From assembly GCA_001695595.3 (NCBI GenBank), contig MBPM02000021.1:868001-932000 (forward strand): DNA of 64,000 bases, given 5' to 3'. Shown in pieces: positions 18,668 to 30,999 of the stretch. Source of the stretch: Plasmopara viticola (taxonomy: Eukaryota; Oomycota; Peronosporomycetes; Peronosporales; Peronosporaceae). The notes under the pieces were generated by a model, which saw nothing but the letters and a program-made list of their open reading frames with translations, did not search any database and had not been told where the DNA came from. Positions within the stretch are counted from its first letter, which is position 1; the number at the start of each line of letters is the position of its first letter. The position numbers were made by a program, and so were the translations under genes.

Positions 18668-19735
18668 TCAGGCCGTACTGCTATTGCGCTTCCGCTCGTA
18701 GTTAATTTTGGACGTCCTCTCTGGAAATGGGGATGGCGGTGCGCTATCCGAAGTAAGGGACGGATTGTCGCCCCTGTGACTCCTATTTTTCTTTTTTAGC
18801 TTACGCTCCAACGCCTTCACTAAAAGTTCGTTCTTGCGCAAGTCTTGCGCCTTCTGATTGCTCTCCAGTTTAGTGCGCGCCAGCTCTTCCTCCATTTTCT
18901 GAAAACGTCGACCACGCTCGCTTTCCTGGTAGTTGTGCACGTCCGTCAATAGCTGCTCAAGCCGCTGCTTCTCGCAATTAAGCTCCGTTATCTGCTTACG
19001 CAAGCGGAGAGCCTCCGTCGAGACCTCAGAAAGCTGCTCCTTGTTGTCATCTTTTAATCGCTCGACCTCGTCCAAAGGCACAACATCCTTCAGCTCCATG
19101 ATGCTAGAAGGCAAGGCAAGTCTCGCCTCCTCCTTCACCTTCGCTCGCGCTTCCACTTCTGCTTGGCGGCGTGCATCAATCAGCTCTTGCTTCATCCTCG
19201 ACACCTCACCCAGCAGCAACGCCTGAAAACGCTCAGCGTACGACAATTTCATCGCCCCCACGAGCTCGCCACTTACGTCACTGGTGTCCTTGTTGCTGGA
19301 TTCAGCCTCCAAAGCCAAAATACCTGATTGCTGGGCGTGTGGAGGTGTTCGCTGCCTCGTTAGCATCAAGACGCTTACCACTGCGTCGATGACACGCTTT
19401 CCCATGGCGTCATCCACCTGCTGCACTAGCGGGTGACCAAGCCTCATGTACTGACGAAATAAAATGCGCACCAAAGCAACGAGCCCCGCACGAGAGGCCA
19501 AACTCTCCGTCATGTTTGCTAGGTAGCGTGTCACCCTTGACGCATGCTTGACAGCCAGGTACGAGTGAGCAAGCTGCTGGCTGGCGTACGCCGCGAAGGT
19601 CTGCAACAAGTGCAACTCCAAATCCGACTGGCTGGCACTTGTCAGCGTTGTAACATGCGGTTGGGGGGACATCGATACTAGAGCCGTGGAGTCGGACAAA
19701 GGTGGCGGTACTTCATCAATTGGCAGCGTCATCAT
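18668..19735 (-). CDS. Coiled-coil protein of unknown function
   Basis: This is a 355-residue intronless ORF beginning with two consecutive ATG codons; I do not recognise its family. Residues 1-35 are Pro/Ser/Thr-rich and probably disordered. Residues 37-128 are predicted helical and hydrophobic in pattern, without a clear membrane segment. Residues 130-160 form a polar linker. Long charged heptad-like helices follow at about 162-205 and 221-315, rich in Glu, Lys, Arg, Gln and Leu. A basic cluster at 311-321 (RKLKKKNRSHR) and a Ser/Pro-rich basic tail end the protein; the basic cluster could serve as a nuclear localisation signal or bind a filament. It converges on the SOD-like gene. Codon use resembles the neighbouring genes and the frame is open throughout, so a real gene is likely. 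A cytoskeletal or flagellar scaffold is one guess, resting only on coiled-coil content. Confidence 0.75.
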   Translation of the reverse strand: MMTLPIDEVPPPLSDSTALVSMSPQPHVTTLTSASQSDLELHLLQTFAAYASQQLAHSYLAVKHASRVTRYLANMTESLASRAGLVALVRILFRQYMRLGHPLVQQVDDAMGKRVIDAVVSVLMLTRQRTPPHAQQSGILALEAESSNKDTSDVSGELVGAMKLSYAERFQALLLGEVSRMKQELIDARRQAEVEARAKVKEEARLALPSSIMELKDVVPLDEVERLKDDNKEQLSEVSTEALRLRKQITELNCEKQRLEQLLTDVHNYQESERGRRFQKMEEELARTKLESNQKAQDLRKNELLVKALERKLKKKNRSHRGDNPSLTSDSAPPSPFPERTSKINYERKRNSSTA

Positions 19736-20228
19736 AATGGAACTTAATTGAATGAACGGCTCACTTAATGGTGCTGCGTTGCCGGGACACGACCGAGAGA
19801 CAAGAAGCGAAAGAGAAACATTCTTGAGGATTAGGGTGCTTCAAGATGAAAGGGTGCGTCGATGTTGTCACAAAAGACCCCGGTGGTCGACACATGGTTT
19901 CACAATTAGATTATGATAACCTTTTGGCGAGGAGTATGAATGTTCACAGTCTGCATATAGCAACGTCTCTATTGGGCGTAGAATAACCGTCATGGTCGCT
20001 GGCTGCTGAGCTTAAAATACTAAGCTCGACTCCAGTACGAAATTACTCAATAAATCACTTTCACGATGCTAAAGTCGCTCTTACCCCGACAGCTGCATTA
20101 TTATTCTCGTCCAGAGCAACGTGCACGGAAGGCGCGAATCAAATGAGTGTGGAGGGTGTCGAAGGAGTCGTTTGACCCGTGCATTGTCACTTTCAACTCC
20201 GGTCTCTGCCCTGCAAAGCAGCAGGGAT
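19736..20228. other. Intergenic region, no gene recognised
   Basis: About 490 bp upstream of the coiled-coil gene. It should contain that gene's promoter on the minus strand, but no clear initiator match was found. Open frames here are short or start with GTG. Base composition is like the other intergenic spacers, and satellite monomers are not yet present. Confidence 0.4.
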
Positions 20229-20263
20229 GAATTAATGGATCATACAGCGGCATCGTGGCATCT

Positions 20264-20279
20264 GGTGTCTACGGCTGCA
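20264..20279 (+). repeat. 16-bp direct repeat, copy 1 (GGTGTCTACGGCTGCA)
   Basis: An exact 16-bp match to 20559-20574, 295 bp away. In the frame starting at 20264 it reads GVYGC followed by Lys-Val-Tyr. It is not part of the satellite monomer. Confidence 0.7.
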
Positions 20280-20558
20280 AGGTTTATGGCAGCGATCCAT
20301 CGATGTATTCATCTCTACAAAAATTTCACCCCAACAACCCACACCAGGACTTCGCACTCCAGTGCCGACGACATTTACTGCCGTTTCGATAATTTTATTT
20401 CTAGTTATCAAAGGGAAGGCATTCGAATTAGTGTGCAGGGCTTAAAGGGTGCTTACTGCGCTAAAAATCCGGTCTGTGCGCAAAAGATTATCACGGGCAA
20501 CTATCTCAGTCCTCAGGACGGACTGCAATTTGGCTCGTTCTGTGACATACTCAAGACG

Positions 20559-20574
20559 GGTGTCTACGGCTGCA
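20559..20574 (+). repeat. 16-bp direct repeat, copy 2 (GGTGTCTACGGCTGCA)
   Basis: The second copy of the 16-bp repeat reads GVYGC followed by Arg-Gln-Tyr in the frame starting at 20559, offset from the frame of copy 1. It lies only about 30 bp before the first satellite monomer. Confidence 0.7.
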
Positions 20575-20603
20575 GACAATACACTACTAAAAACGTTCCG
20601 ACC

Positions 20604-21010
20604 ACGCAGACGCAATAGATCTACAACAAAGCGTATATTGGCTCTTCTGAAGTGCTGAGATGATGTACGGCCATGGCTACGTCCTTCCTATCATACTAGA
20701 CGCGAGCAGACGCAATAGAGCCACAACTAAGCGTATATTCGCTCTTATAAAGTGCCGAGATGATATACGGCTATCGATACGTCCTTTCTATCATTCTAGA
20801 CGTGCGCATACGCAATATAGCCACAACAAATCGTATCTTCGCCCTTGTGAAGTGTTGAGATCATGTACGGCCATGGATACGCTCTTTCCGTCATTCTAGA
20901 CGTGCGCAGACGCAATAGAGCCACAACTAAGCGTATATTCGCTCGTTTGAAGTGCTGAGATAATGTACGGCCATAAATACGTCCTTTCTATCATTCTAGA
21001 CGTGCGCAGA
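20604..21010. repeat. Left-edge monomers of the satellite, with internal copies near 40.44 and 48.97 kb
   Basis: The first monomers are atypical: GATCTACAAC instead of GAGCCACAAC, ACTAGACGCGAGCAG, and the 20761-21010 stretch with GGCTATCGATACG, ATATAGCCACAAC and TCGTATCTTCGCCC. The 20761-21010 stretch recurs almost unchanged at about 40436-40680 (offset 19675), and part of it at about 48965-49110. Sequence on both sides of the matching stretch differs, so its ends look like exchange points. Confidence 0.75.
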
Positions 21011-22736
21011 CGCGATAGAGCCACAACAAAGCGTATATTAGCACTTGTGAAGTGCTGAGATCATGTACGGCCATATATACGATCTTTCTGTCATTCTAGA
21101 CGTGCGCAGACGCAATAGAGCCACATCAAAACGTATATTCGCTCTTGTGAAGTGCTGAGATAATGAACGGTTACGGATACGTCCTTTCTATCATTCTAGA
21201 CGTGCGCAGACGCAATAGAGCCACAACTAAGCGTATATTCGCTAGTTTGAAGTGCTGGGATAATGTACGGTCATCGATACGTCCTTTCTATCATTCTGGA
21301 CGTGCCCAGACGCAATGGAGCCACAACTAAGCGTATATATTTTTGCTCTTATGACGTGCTGAGATTATGTACGGCCATAAATACGACCTTTCTGTAATTC
21401 TAGACGTGCGCAGACGCAAGAGAGTCACAACCAAGCTTACATTCGCTTGTTTGAAGTGCTGAGATGATGTACGACCATAAATACGTCCTTTTCATCATTC
21501 TAGACGTGCGCAGACGCGATAGAGCCACAACAAAGTGTATATTAGCACTTGTGAAGTCTGAGATCATGTACGGCCATAAATACGACCTTTCTGTCATTCT
21601 AGACGTGCGCAGACGCAATAGAGCCACACTTAAGCTTACATTCGCTTTTTTGAAGTGCTGAGATGATGTACGGCCATGGATATGTCCTTTCTTTTTTTCT
21701 AGACGTGCGCGGACGCAATAGAGCCACAATAAAGCGTATTTTCGCTCTTGTGAAATGGTGAGATCATGTACGGCCATGCATAAGCCCTTACTATCATTCA
21801 TAACGTGCGCACACGCAATACAGCAACAACTAAGCTTACATTCGCTTTTTTGAAGTGCGGAGATAATGTATGGTCATAGATACGTCCATTCTATCATTCT
21901 AGACGTGCGCATACGCCATATAGTCAAAACTAAGTGTATATCCGCTCTAATGAAGTGCTAAGATGATGTACGGCCATCGATACGTCCTTTCTATCATTCT
22001 GGACGTGCCCAGACGCAATGGAGCCACATATAAGCGTATATATTTTTTCTCTTATGAAGTGCTGAGATGATGTACGGCCATGGATACGTCCTTTCTATCA
22101 TTCTAGACGTGCGCGGACGCAATAGAGCCACAACAAAGCGTATTTTCGCTCTTGTGAAGTGGTGAGATCATGAACGGCCATGCATAAGCCCTTACTATCA
22201 TTCATGACGTTCGCAGACGCAATACAGCAACAACTAAGCTTACATTCGCTTTTTTGAAGTGCTGAGATAATGTATGGTCATAGATACGTCCTTTCTATCA
22301 TTCTAGACGTGCGCATATGCCATAGAGTCAAAACTAAGTGTATATCCGCTCTTATGAAGTGCTGAGATGATGTACGGCCATCGATACGTCCTTTCTATCA
22401 TTCTAGACGTGCGCGGACGCAATAGAGCCACAACAAAGCGTATATTAGCACTTGTGAAGTGCTGAGATCATGTACGGCCATAAATACGCCCTTTTTGTCA
22501 TTCTAGACGTGCGCAGACGCAATAGAGCCACAACTAAGCGTCTATTCGCTCTTGTGAAGTGCTGGGATCGTGAACGGCCATGGATACGCCCTTTCTGTCA
22601 TTCTAGACGTGTGCAGACGCGATAGAGCCACAACAAAGCGTATATTAGCACTTGTGAAGTGCTGAGATCATGTACGGCCATAAATACGCCCTTTTTGTCA
22701 TTCTAGACTTGCGCAGATGCAATAGAGCCACAACTA

Positions 22737-22750
22737 AGCGAATATTCGCT
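22737..22750. repeat. Example of the dyad-symmetric core of the monomer (AGCGAATATTCGCT)
   Basis: This 14-bp stretch is a perfect palindrome. Most monomers carry the near-palindromic form AGCGTATATTCGCT at the same position, and others a degraded form (AGCTTACATTCGCT). It is the most symmetric part of the monomer and a candidate protein-binding or cruciform site, though no known binding protein is implied. Confidence 0.5.
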
Positions 22751-23306
22751 CTTGTGAAGTGCTGAGATCATGAACGGCCATGGATACGCCCTTTCTGTCA
22801 TTCTAGACGTGCGCAGACGCAATAGAGCCACAACTAAGCGTCTATCCGCTAGTTTGAAGTGCTGAGATGATGTATGGCCATAGATACGCCCTTTCAATCA
22901 TTCTAGACGTGTGCAGACGCAATAGAGCCACAACAAAGCGTATATTTGCACTTGTGAAGTGCTGAGATCATGTACGGCCATATATACGATCTTTCTGTCA
23001 TTCTAGACGTGCGCAGACGCAATAGAGCCACATCAAAGCGTATATTCGCTCTTGTGAAGTGCTGAGATAATGAACGGTTACGGATACGTCCTTTCTATCA
23101 TTCTAGACGTGCGCTGACGCAATAGAGCCACAACTAAGCGTATATTCGCAAGTTTGAAGTGCTGGGATAATGTACGGTCATCGATACGTCCTTTCTATCA
23201 TTCTGGACGTGCCCAGACGCAATGGAGCCACAACTAAGCGTATATATTTTTGCTCTTATGACGTGCTGAGATTATGTACGGCCATAAATACGACCTTTCT
23301 GTAATT

Positions 23307-26300
23307 CTAGACGTGCGCAGACGCAATAGAGTCACAACTAAGCTTACATTCGCTTGTTTGAAGTGCTGAGATGATGTACGACCATAAATACGTCCTTTTC
23401 ATCATTCTAGACGTGCGCAGACGCGATAGAGCCACAACAAAGTGTATATTAGCACTTGTGAAGTCTGAGATCATGTACGGCCATAAATACGACCTTTCTG
23501 TCATTCTAGACGTGCGCAAACGCAATAGAGCCACACTTAAGCTTACATTCGCTTTTTTGAAGTGCTGAGATGATGTACGGCCATGGATATGTCCTTTCTT
23601 TTTTTCTAGACGTGCGCGGACGCAATAGAGCCACAATAAAGCGTATTTTCGCTCTTGTGAAATGGTGAGATCATGTACGGCCATGCATAAGCCCTTACTA
23701 TCATTCATAACGTGCGCACACGCAATACAGCAACAACTAAGCTAACATTCGCTTTTTTGAAGTGCGGAGATAATGTATGGTCATAGATACGTCCATTCTA
23801 TCATTCTAGACGTGCGCATACGCCATATAATCAAAACTGAGTGTATATCCGCTCTAATGAAGTGCTAAGATGATGTACGGCCATCGATACGTCCTTTCTA
23901 TCATTCTGGACGTGCCCAGACGCAATGGAGCCACATATAAGCGTATATATTTTTTCTCTTATGAAGTGCTGAGATGATGTACGGCCATGGATACGTCCTT
24001 TCTATCATTCTAGACGTGCGCGGACGCAATAGGGCCACAACAAAGCGTATTTTCGCTCTTGTGAAGTGGTGAGATCATGAACGGCCATGCATAAGCCCTT
24101 ACTATCATTCATGACGTTCGCAGACGCAATACAGCAACAACTAAGCTTACATTCGCTTTTTTGAAGTGCTGAGATAATGTATGGTCATAGATACGTCCTT
24201 TCTATCATTCTAGACGTGCGCATATGCCATAGAGTCAAAACTAAGTGTATATCCGCTCTTATGAAGTGCTGAGATGATGTACGGCCATCGATACGTCCTT
24301 TCTATCATTCTAGACGTGCGCGGACGCAATAGAGCCACAACAAAGCGTATATTAGCACTTGTGAAGTGCTGAGATCATGTACGGCCATAAATACGCCCTT
24401 TTTGTCATTCTAGACGTGCGCAGACGCAATAGAGCCACAACTAAGCGTATATTCGCTCTTGTGAAGTGCTGAGATCGTGAACGGCCATGGATACGCCATT
24501 TCTGTCATTCTAGACGTGTGCAGACGCGATAGAGCCACAACAAAGCGTATATTAGCACTTGTGAAGTGCTGAGATCATGTACGGCCATAAATACGCCCTT
24601 TTTGTCATTCTAGACTTGCGCAGATGCAATAGAGCCACAACTAAGCGAATATTCGCTCTTGTGAAGTGCTGAGATTATGAACGGCCATGGATACGCCCTT
24701 TCTATCATTCTAGACGTTCGCAGACGCAATAGAGACACAACAAAGCGTATATTTGGTCTTGTGAAGTGCTGAGATCATGTACGGCAGTGGATACGCGCTT
24801 TCTATCATTCTAGACGTGCGCAGACGCAATAGAGCCACACTTAAGCTTACATTCGTTTTTTGAAGTGCTGAGATGATGTACGGCCATGGATACGTCCCTT
24901 CTATTTTTCTAGATGTGAGCAGATGAATAGAGCCACAACAAAGCGTATATTTGCTTTTTGAAGTGCTCAGATCCTGTACGGCCATGGATACGTCCTTTCT
25001 ATCATTCTTGACGTGTGCAGAGACAATAGAGCCACAACAAAGCTTACATTCGCTTGTTTGAAGTGCTGAGATAATGTACGGTCATAAATACGTCCTTTCT
25101 ATCATTCTAGACGTGCGCAGACGCGATAGAGCCACAACAAAGCGTATATTAGCACTTGTGAAGTCTGAGATCATGTACGGCCATAAATACGACCTTTCTG
25201 TCATTCTAGACGTGCGCAGACGCAATAGAGCCACAACTAGGCGTATATTCGCTCTTGTGAAGTGCTGAGATGATGTACGGCCATCGATACGGCCTTTCTA
25301 TAATTCTAGACGTGCGCGGACGCAATAGAGCCACAACTAAGCGTACATTAGCTCTTGTGAAGTGCTAAGATTATGAACGGCCATCGATACGTCCCTTCTA
25401 CCATTCTAGACGTGAGCAGAATCGTTTAAGCCACAACAAAGCTTACAGTCGCTTTTTTATTTGGTGAGATTATGTACGGCCATGGATACGTCCTTTCTAT
25501 CATTCTAGACGTGCGCGGACGCAATAGAGCCACAACAAAGCGTATTTTCGCTCTTGTAAAGTGTTGAGATCATATACGGCCATGCATAAGCCCTTACTAT
25601 CATTCATAACGTGCGCACACGCAATACAGCAACAACTAAGCTTACATTCGTTTTTTTGAAGTGCTGAGATAATGTATGGCCATGCATACGTCCTTTCTAT
25701 CATTCTAGACGTGCGCATACGCCATAGAGTCAAAACTAAGTGCATATCCGCTTTTATGAAGTGCTGAGATGATGTACGGCCATCGATACGTCCTTTCTAT
25801 TCTTCTAGACGTGGGCAGACGCAATAGAGCCTCAACTAAGCTTACATTCGCTTTTTTGAAGTGCTGAGATAATGTATGGCCATATATATGTCCTTACTTT
25901 CATTCTAAACGTGAGCAGACGAAATAGAGTCACAACTAAGCGTATTTCCGCTATGTACGGCCATGGATACGTCCTTTCTATCATTCTAGACGTGCGCGGA
26001 TATACGGCCATGCATAAGCCCTTACTATCATTCATAACGTGCGCAAACGCAATACAGCAACAACTAAGCTTACATTCGTTTTTTTGAAGTGCTGAGATAA
26101 TGTATGGCCATGCATACGTCCTTTCTATCATTCTAGACATGCGCATACGCCATAGAGTCAAAACTAAGTGCATATCCGCTCTTATGAAGTGCTGATATGA
26201 TGTACGGCCATCGATACGTCCTTTCTATTCTTCTAGACGTGGGCAGACGCAATAGAGCCTCAACTAAGCTTACATTCGCTTTTTTGAAGTGCGGAGATAA

Positions 26301-26900
26301 TGTATGGCCATATATATGTCCTTACTTTCATTCTAAACGTGAGCAGACGAAATAGAGTCACAACTTAGCGTATTTCCGCTCTTATGAAGTGCTGAGATGA
26401 TGTACGGCCATCGATACGTCCCTTCTATCCTTCTAGACGTGCGCAGACGCAATAGAGCCTCAACTAAGCTTACATTCGCTTTTTTGAAGTTCTGAGATGA
26501 TGTACGGCCATCGATACGGCCTTTCTTTAATTCTAGACGTGCGCAGACGCAATAGAGCCACAACTAAGCGTAGATTAGCTCTTGTGAAGTGCTGAGATCA
26601 TGAACGGCCATGGATACGTCCCTTCTTTAATTCTAGATGTGCGCAGACGCAATAGAGCCACAACTAAGCGTATATTCGCTCTTGTGAAGTTCTGAGATCA
26701 TGAACGGCCATAGATACGTCCCTTCTATCATTCTAGACGTGAGCAGACGCGTTAGAGCCACAACAACGCTTACAGTCGCTTTTTTGATGTGCTGAGATTA
26801 TGTACGGCCATTGATATGGCCTTCTTATCATTCTGGACGTGCGCAGATGCAATAAAGCCACAACAAATCATTTATTCGATCTTGTGAAGTGCCGAGATCA
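23307..26900. repeat. Segment of about 3.5 kb duplicated at 36844-40430 (offset about 13537 bp)
   Basis: Marker monomers at 23307, 23371, 24474, 24710, 25500 and 26333 reappear at 36844, 36908, 38011, 38247, 39038 and 39871. The offset stays at 13537 to 13538, so the segment moved as one piece with almost no net indel. Two monomer-breaking junctions (25951 and about 25999) are also shared, at 39489 and about 39538. Confidence 0.85.
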
Positions 26901-29900
26901 TGTATGGCCATGGATACGTCCTTTGCATCATTCTTGACGTGTGCAGAGACAATAGAGCCACAACAAAGCTTACATTCGCTTGTTTGAAGTGCTGAGATAA
27001 TGTACGGCCATAAATACGTCCTTTCTATCATTCTAGACGTGCGCAGACGCGATAGAGCCACAACAAAGCGTATATTAGCACTTGTGAAGTCTGAGATCAT
27101 GTACGGCCATAAATACGACCTTTCTGTCATTCTAGACGTGCGCAGACGCAATGGAGCCACATCAAAGCGAACATTCGCTCTTGTGAAGTGCCGAGATAAT
27201 GAACGGTTATGGATACGTCCTTTTTATAATTCTAGACGTGCTAAGACGTAATAGAGCGACAACTAAGCTTACATTCGCTTTTTTGAAGTGCTCAGATCAT
27301 GTACGGCCATAGATACGTCCTTTCTATCATTCTAGACGTACGCAGACGCAATAGAGCCACAACTAAGCGTAAATTCGCTAGTTTGAAGTGCTGGGATAAT
27401 GTACGGCCATCGATACGTCCTTTCTATCATTCTGAACGTGCCCAGACGCAATGGAGCCACAACTAAGCGTATATATTTTTGCTCTTATGAAGTGCTGAGA
27501 TGATTTCCGGCCATAAATACGTCCTTTCTATCATTCTAGACGTGCGCAGACGCGATAGAGCCACAACAAAGCGTATTTTAGCACTTGTGAAGTGGTGAGA
27601 TCATGTACGGCCATGCATAAGCCCTTACTATCATTCATGACGTTCGCAGACGCAATACAGCAACAACTAAGCTTACATTCGCTTTTTTGAAGTGCTGAGA
27701 TCGTGAACGGCCATGGATACGCCCTTTCTGTCATTCTAGACGTGTGCAGATGCGATAGAGCCACAACAAAGCGTATATTAGCACTTGTGAAGTGCTGAGA
27801 TCATGTACGGCCATAAATACGCCCTTTTTGTCATTCTAGACTTGCGCAGATGCAATAGAGCCACAACTAAGCGAATATTCGCTCTTGTGAAGTGCTGAGA
27901 TCATGAACGGCCATGGATACGCCCTTTCTGTCATTCTAGACGTGCGCAGACGCAATAGAGCCACAACTAAGCGTCTATCCGCTAGTTTGAAGTGCTGAGA
28001 TGATGTATGGCCATAGATACGCCCTTTCAATCATTCTAGACGTGTGCAGACGCAATAGAGCCACAACAAAGCGTATATTTGCACTTGTGAAGTGCTGAGA
28101 TCATGTACGGCCATATATACGATCTTTCTGTCATTCTAGACGTGCGCAGACGCAATAGAGCCACATCAAAGCGTATATTCGCTCTTGTGAAGTGCTGAGA
28201 TAATGAACGGTTACGGATACGTCCTTTCTATCATTCTAGACGTGCGCTGACGCAATAGAGCCACAACTAAGCGTATATTCGCTAGTTTGAAGTGCTGGGA
28301 TAATGTACGGTCATCGATACGTCCTTTCTATCATTCTGGACGTGCCCAGACGCAATGGAGCCACAACTAAGCGTATATATTTTTGCTCTTATGACGTGCT
28401 GAGATTATGTACGGCCATAAATACGACCTTTCTGTAATTCTAGACGTGCGCAGACGCAAGAGAGTCACAACTAAGCTTACATTCGCTTGTTTGAAGTGCT
28501 GAGATGATGTACGACCATATTTTCATCATTCTAGACGTGCGCAGACGCGATAGAGCCACAACAAAGTGTATATTAGCACTTGTGAAGTCTGAGATCATGT
28601 ACGGCCATAAATACGACCTTTCTGTCATTCTAGACGTGCGCAGACGCAATAGAGCCACACTTAAGCTTACATTCGCTTTTTTGAAGTGCTGAGATGATGT
28701 ACGGCCATGGATATGTCCTTTCTTTTTTTCTAGACGTGCGCGGACGCAATAGAGCCACAATAAAGCGTATTTTCGCTCTTGTGAAATGGTGAGATCATGT
28801 ACGGCCATGCATAAGCCCTTACTATCATTCATAACGTGCGCACACGCAATACAGCAACAACTAAGCTTACATTCGCTTTTTTGAAGTGCGGAGATAATGT
28901 ATGGTCATAGATACGTCCATTCTATCATTCTAGACGTGCGCATACGCCATATAGTCAAAACTAAGTGTATATCCGCTCTAATGAAGTGCTAAGATGATGT
29001 ACGGCCATCGATACGTCCTTTCTATCATTCTGGACGTGCCCAGACGCAATGGAGCCACATATAAGCGTATATATTTTTTCTCTTATGAAGTGCTGAGATG
29101 ATGAACGGCCATGGATACGCCCTTTCTATCATTCTAGACGTTCGCAGACGCAATAGAGACACAACAAAGCGTATATTTGGTCTTGTGAAGTGCTGAGATC
29201 ATGTACGGCAGTGGATACGCGCTTTCTATCATTCTAGACGTGCGCAGACGCAATAGAGCCACACTTAAGCTTACATTCGTTTTTTGAAGTGCTGAGATGA
29301 TGTACGGCCATGGATACGTCCCTTCTATTTTTCTAGATGTGAGCAGATGAATAGAGCCACAACAAAGCGTATATTTGCTTTTTGAAGTGCTCAGATCATG
29401 TACGGCCATGGATACGTCCTTTCTATCATTCTTGACGTGTGCAGAGACAATAGAGCCACAACAAAGCTTACATTCGCTTGTTTGAAGTGCTGAGATAATG
29501 TACGGTCATAAATACGTCCTTTCTATCATTCTAGACGTGCGCAGACGCGATAGAGCCACAACAAAGCGTATATTAGCACTTGTGAAGTGCTGAGATCATG
29601 TACGGCCATAAATACGACCTTTCTGTCATTCTAGACGTGTGCAGACGCGATAGAGCCACAACAAAGCGTATATTAGCACTTGTGAAGTGCTGAGATCATG
29701 TACGGCCATAAATACGCCCTTTTTGTCATTCTAGACTTGCGCAGATGCAATAGAGCCACAACTAAGCGAATATTCGCTCTTGTGAAGTGCTGAGATCATG
29801 AACGGCCATGGATACGCCCTTTCTGTCATTCTAGACGTGCGCAGACGCAATAGAGCCACAACTAAGCGTCTATCCGCTAGTTTGAAGTGCTGAGATGATG

Positions 29901-30999
29901 TATGGCCATAGATACGCCCTTTCAATCATTCTAGACGTGTGCAGACGCAATAGAGCCACAACAAAGCGTATATTTGCACTTGTGAAGTGCTGAGATCATG
30001 TACGGCCATATATACGATCTTTCTGTCATTCTAGACGTGCGCAGACGCAATAGAGCCACATCAAAGCGTATATTCGCTCTTGTGAAGTGCTGAGATAATG
30101 AACGGTTACGGATACGTCCTTTCTATCATTCTAGACGTGCGCTGACGCAATAGAGCCACAACTAAGCGTATATTCGCAAGTTTGAAGTGCTGGGATAATG
30201 TACGGTCATCGATACGTCCTTTCTATCATTCTGGACGTGCCCAGACGCAATGGAGCCACAACTAAGCGTATATATTTTTGCTCTTATGACGTGCTGAGAT
30301 TATGTACGGCCATAAATACGACCTTTCTGTAATTCTAGACGTGCGCAGACGCAATAGAGTCACAACTAAGCTTACATTCGCTTGTTTGAAGTGCTGAGAT
30401 GATGTACGACCATAAATACGTCCTTTTCATCATTCTAGACGTGCGCAGACGCGATAGAGCCACAACAAAGTGTATATTAGCACTTGTGAAGTCTGAGATC
30501 ATGTACGGCCATAAATACGACCTTTCTGTCATTCTAGACGTGCGCAGACGCAATAGAGCCACACTTAAGCTTACATTCGCTTTGTTGAAGTGCTGAGATG
30601 ATGTACGGCCATGGATATGTCCTTTCTTTTTTTCTAGACGTGCGCGGACGCAATAGAGCCACAATAAAGCGTATTTTCGCTCTTGTGAAATGGTGAGATC
30701 ATGTACGGCCATGCATAAGCCCTTACTATCATTCATAACGTGCGCACACGCAATACAGCAACAACTAAGCTAACATTCGCTTTTTTGAAGTGCGGAGATA
30801 ATGTATGGTCATAGATACGTCCATTCTATCATTCTAGACGTGCGCATACGCCATATAATCAAAACTGAGTGTATATCCGCTCTAATGAAGTGCTAAGATG
30901 ATGTACGGCCATCGATACGTCCTTTCTATCATTCTGGACGTGCCCAGACGCAATGGAGCCACATATAAGCGTATATATTTTTTCTCTTATGAAGTGCTG

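Larger units (their letters stand above)
20229..20618 (+). pseudogene. Possible decayed cysteine-containing coding remnant at the satellite border
   Basis: A frame open from a GTG at 20121 has its first in-frame ATG near 20234 and closes inside the first satellite monomer. Its last 60 residues contain Cys-spaced sequence (AYCAKNPVCAQKI, FGSFCDIL, GVYGCRQY). A 16-bp direct repeat (20264-20279 and 20559-20574) encodes GVYGC followed by Lys or Arg at both places, but the first copy is in a different frame from the second. This is what a two-domain protein would leave after a frameshift. An intron between the copies, or chance, are alternatives. No signal peptide or known domain is evident, and no family is recognised. 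Confidence 0.25.

Noticed and set aside
20121..20233. Upstream start for the ORF ending at 20618
   Set aside because: It begins with GTG, which is not an expected nuclear start; the first in-frame ATG is near 20234 and even that ORF is doubtful.
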